NCBI GenBank assembly: GCA_937900165.1
Contig: CALCCX010000354.1
Coordinates: forward strand, 1 to 5,804
Direction of reading: 5' to 3'
Length of the DNA: 5,804 bases
From: an uncultured Acidimicrobiia bacterium
GTDB lineage: Bacteria > Actinomycetota > Acidimicrobiia > Spongiisociales > Spongiisociaceae
Both the position numbers and the translations under genes were made by a program. The notes under the pieces are model-generated. The model was not told where the DNA came from. It saw only the letters and a program-made list of their open reading frames with translations, and searched no databases. Position 1 is the stretch's first letter. Every line of letters begins with the position of its first letter. Below are positions 5,557-5,804 of the stretch, in pieces.

Positions 5557-5804
5557 GGGGGAGGCTGGTCCTGCTTGCCGTCTCGGTTACGGCGATGGTG
5601 ATCACCGCCTTTTCCCTGCCTCTGGCCCTGCTGGTGGGCGAACTTGCCGAGGACCGGGCGATTGCCGAGGTCGATCGTGAGACCAACTCGGTGGCGAGGA
5701 CCTTGGCGGTGCTCTTCGACCCTTCGACGGCGCAACTCCAGGCGTTGATAGACGGCAGCAATCCGGATCTAGATCTCACGATCGTCAGCTTTGATGGCGC
5801 AGTC
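5553..5804 (+). CDS. Sensor protein, probably the cognate histidine kinase (N-terminal part, cut by window end)
   Basis: GTG 5553 overlaps the regulator's TGA in a GTGA arrangement, and the frame stays open for 84 codons to the window edge. The visible part starts with two Arg (VRGRL), then a hydrophobic helix at about residues 5-28 (rich in Leu, Val, Ala), then an acidic, probably extracytoplasmic region (ELAEDRAIAEVDRETNSVARTLA...). The stretch around 30-58 looks like the helix that usually follows the first membrane segment of sensor kinases. No HAMP, dimerisation or ATPase domain is reached, so the kinase call rests on position, overlap and topology. It would sense an envelope signal and phosphorylate Asp52 of the regulator. 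No separate Shine-Dalgarno is evident, consistent with coupled translation. Confidence 0.75.
   Translation, partial: MRGRLVLLAVSVTAMVITAFSLPLALLVGELAEDRAIAEVDRETNSVARTLAVLFDPSTAQLQALIDGSNPDLDLTIVSFDGAV

Overview
This window looks like a chromosomal segment of a moderately high-GC actinobacterium (Actinomycetota). An Acidimicrobiia-like lineage is my best guess. The reasons are the actinobacterial style of the VanW-family protein (a GGGVSQ core, tandem peptidoglycan-binding-type repeats, a Thr-rich tail), a membrane-anchored Thr/Pro-rich wall protein, GTG starts, and two genes that look leaderless behind a TACCGT -10 element. The taxonomic call is inference. I see no insertion sequence, phage gene, CRISPR array, tRNA, rRNA or pseudogene.

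Layout. Positions 1-107 hold a short leader with a candidate promoter. Positions 108-1574 (+) encode a complete pyruvate kinase of the predicted K+-independent type. Behind a strong AGGAGG site at 1653-1658 lies a small acidic protein (1663-1974, +), which I read as a divergent stand-alone NifU/Nfu N-terminal-type domain. It faces a convergent envelope gene across a 48-base gap. That gene is 2023-3876 (-), a membrane-anchored VanW-family protein with two probable YoaR-type peptidoglycan-binding repeats. Its 200-base upstream spacer (3877-4076) carries an unusual cluster of CTAACA/TGTTAG half-sites. Next upstream on the same strand is 4077-4760 (-), a membrane-anchored protein with a Thr/Pro/Ser-rich stalk and a small C-terminal beta-type domain containing two Cys. 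A 112-base divergent promoter region (4761-4872) separates it from a two-component operon on the + strand: an OmpR/PhoB-family response regulator (4873-5556) and, overlapping by GTGA, the start of a membrane-bound sensor, most likely its histidine kinase (5553 to the window end, incomplete).

How the parts may fit together. The right half reads as an envelope module: a two-component system divergent from a wall-spanning stalk protein, followed by a wall-associated VanW protein. Eleven-base phased repeats just upstream of the regulator's -10 could be its own binding site, allowing joint control of both directions. That link is inference. Pyruvate kinase and its small neighbour seem unrelated to the envelope genes and are only adjacent.
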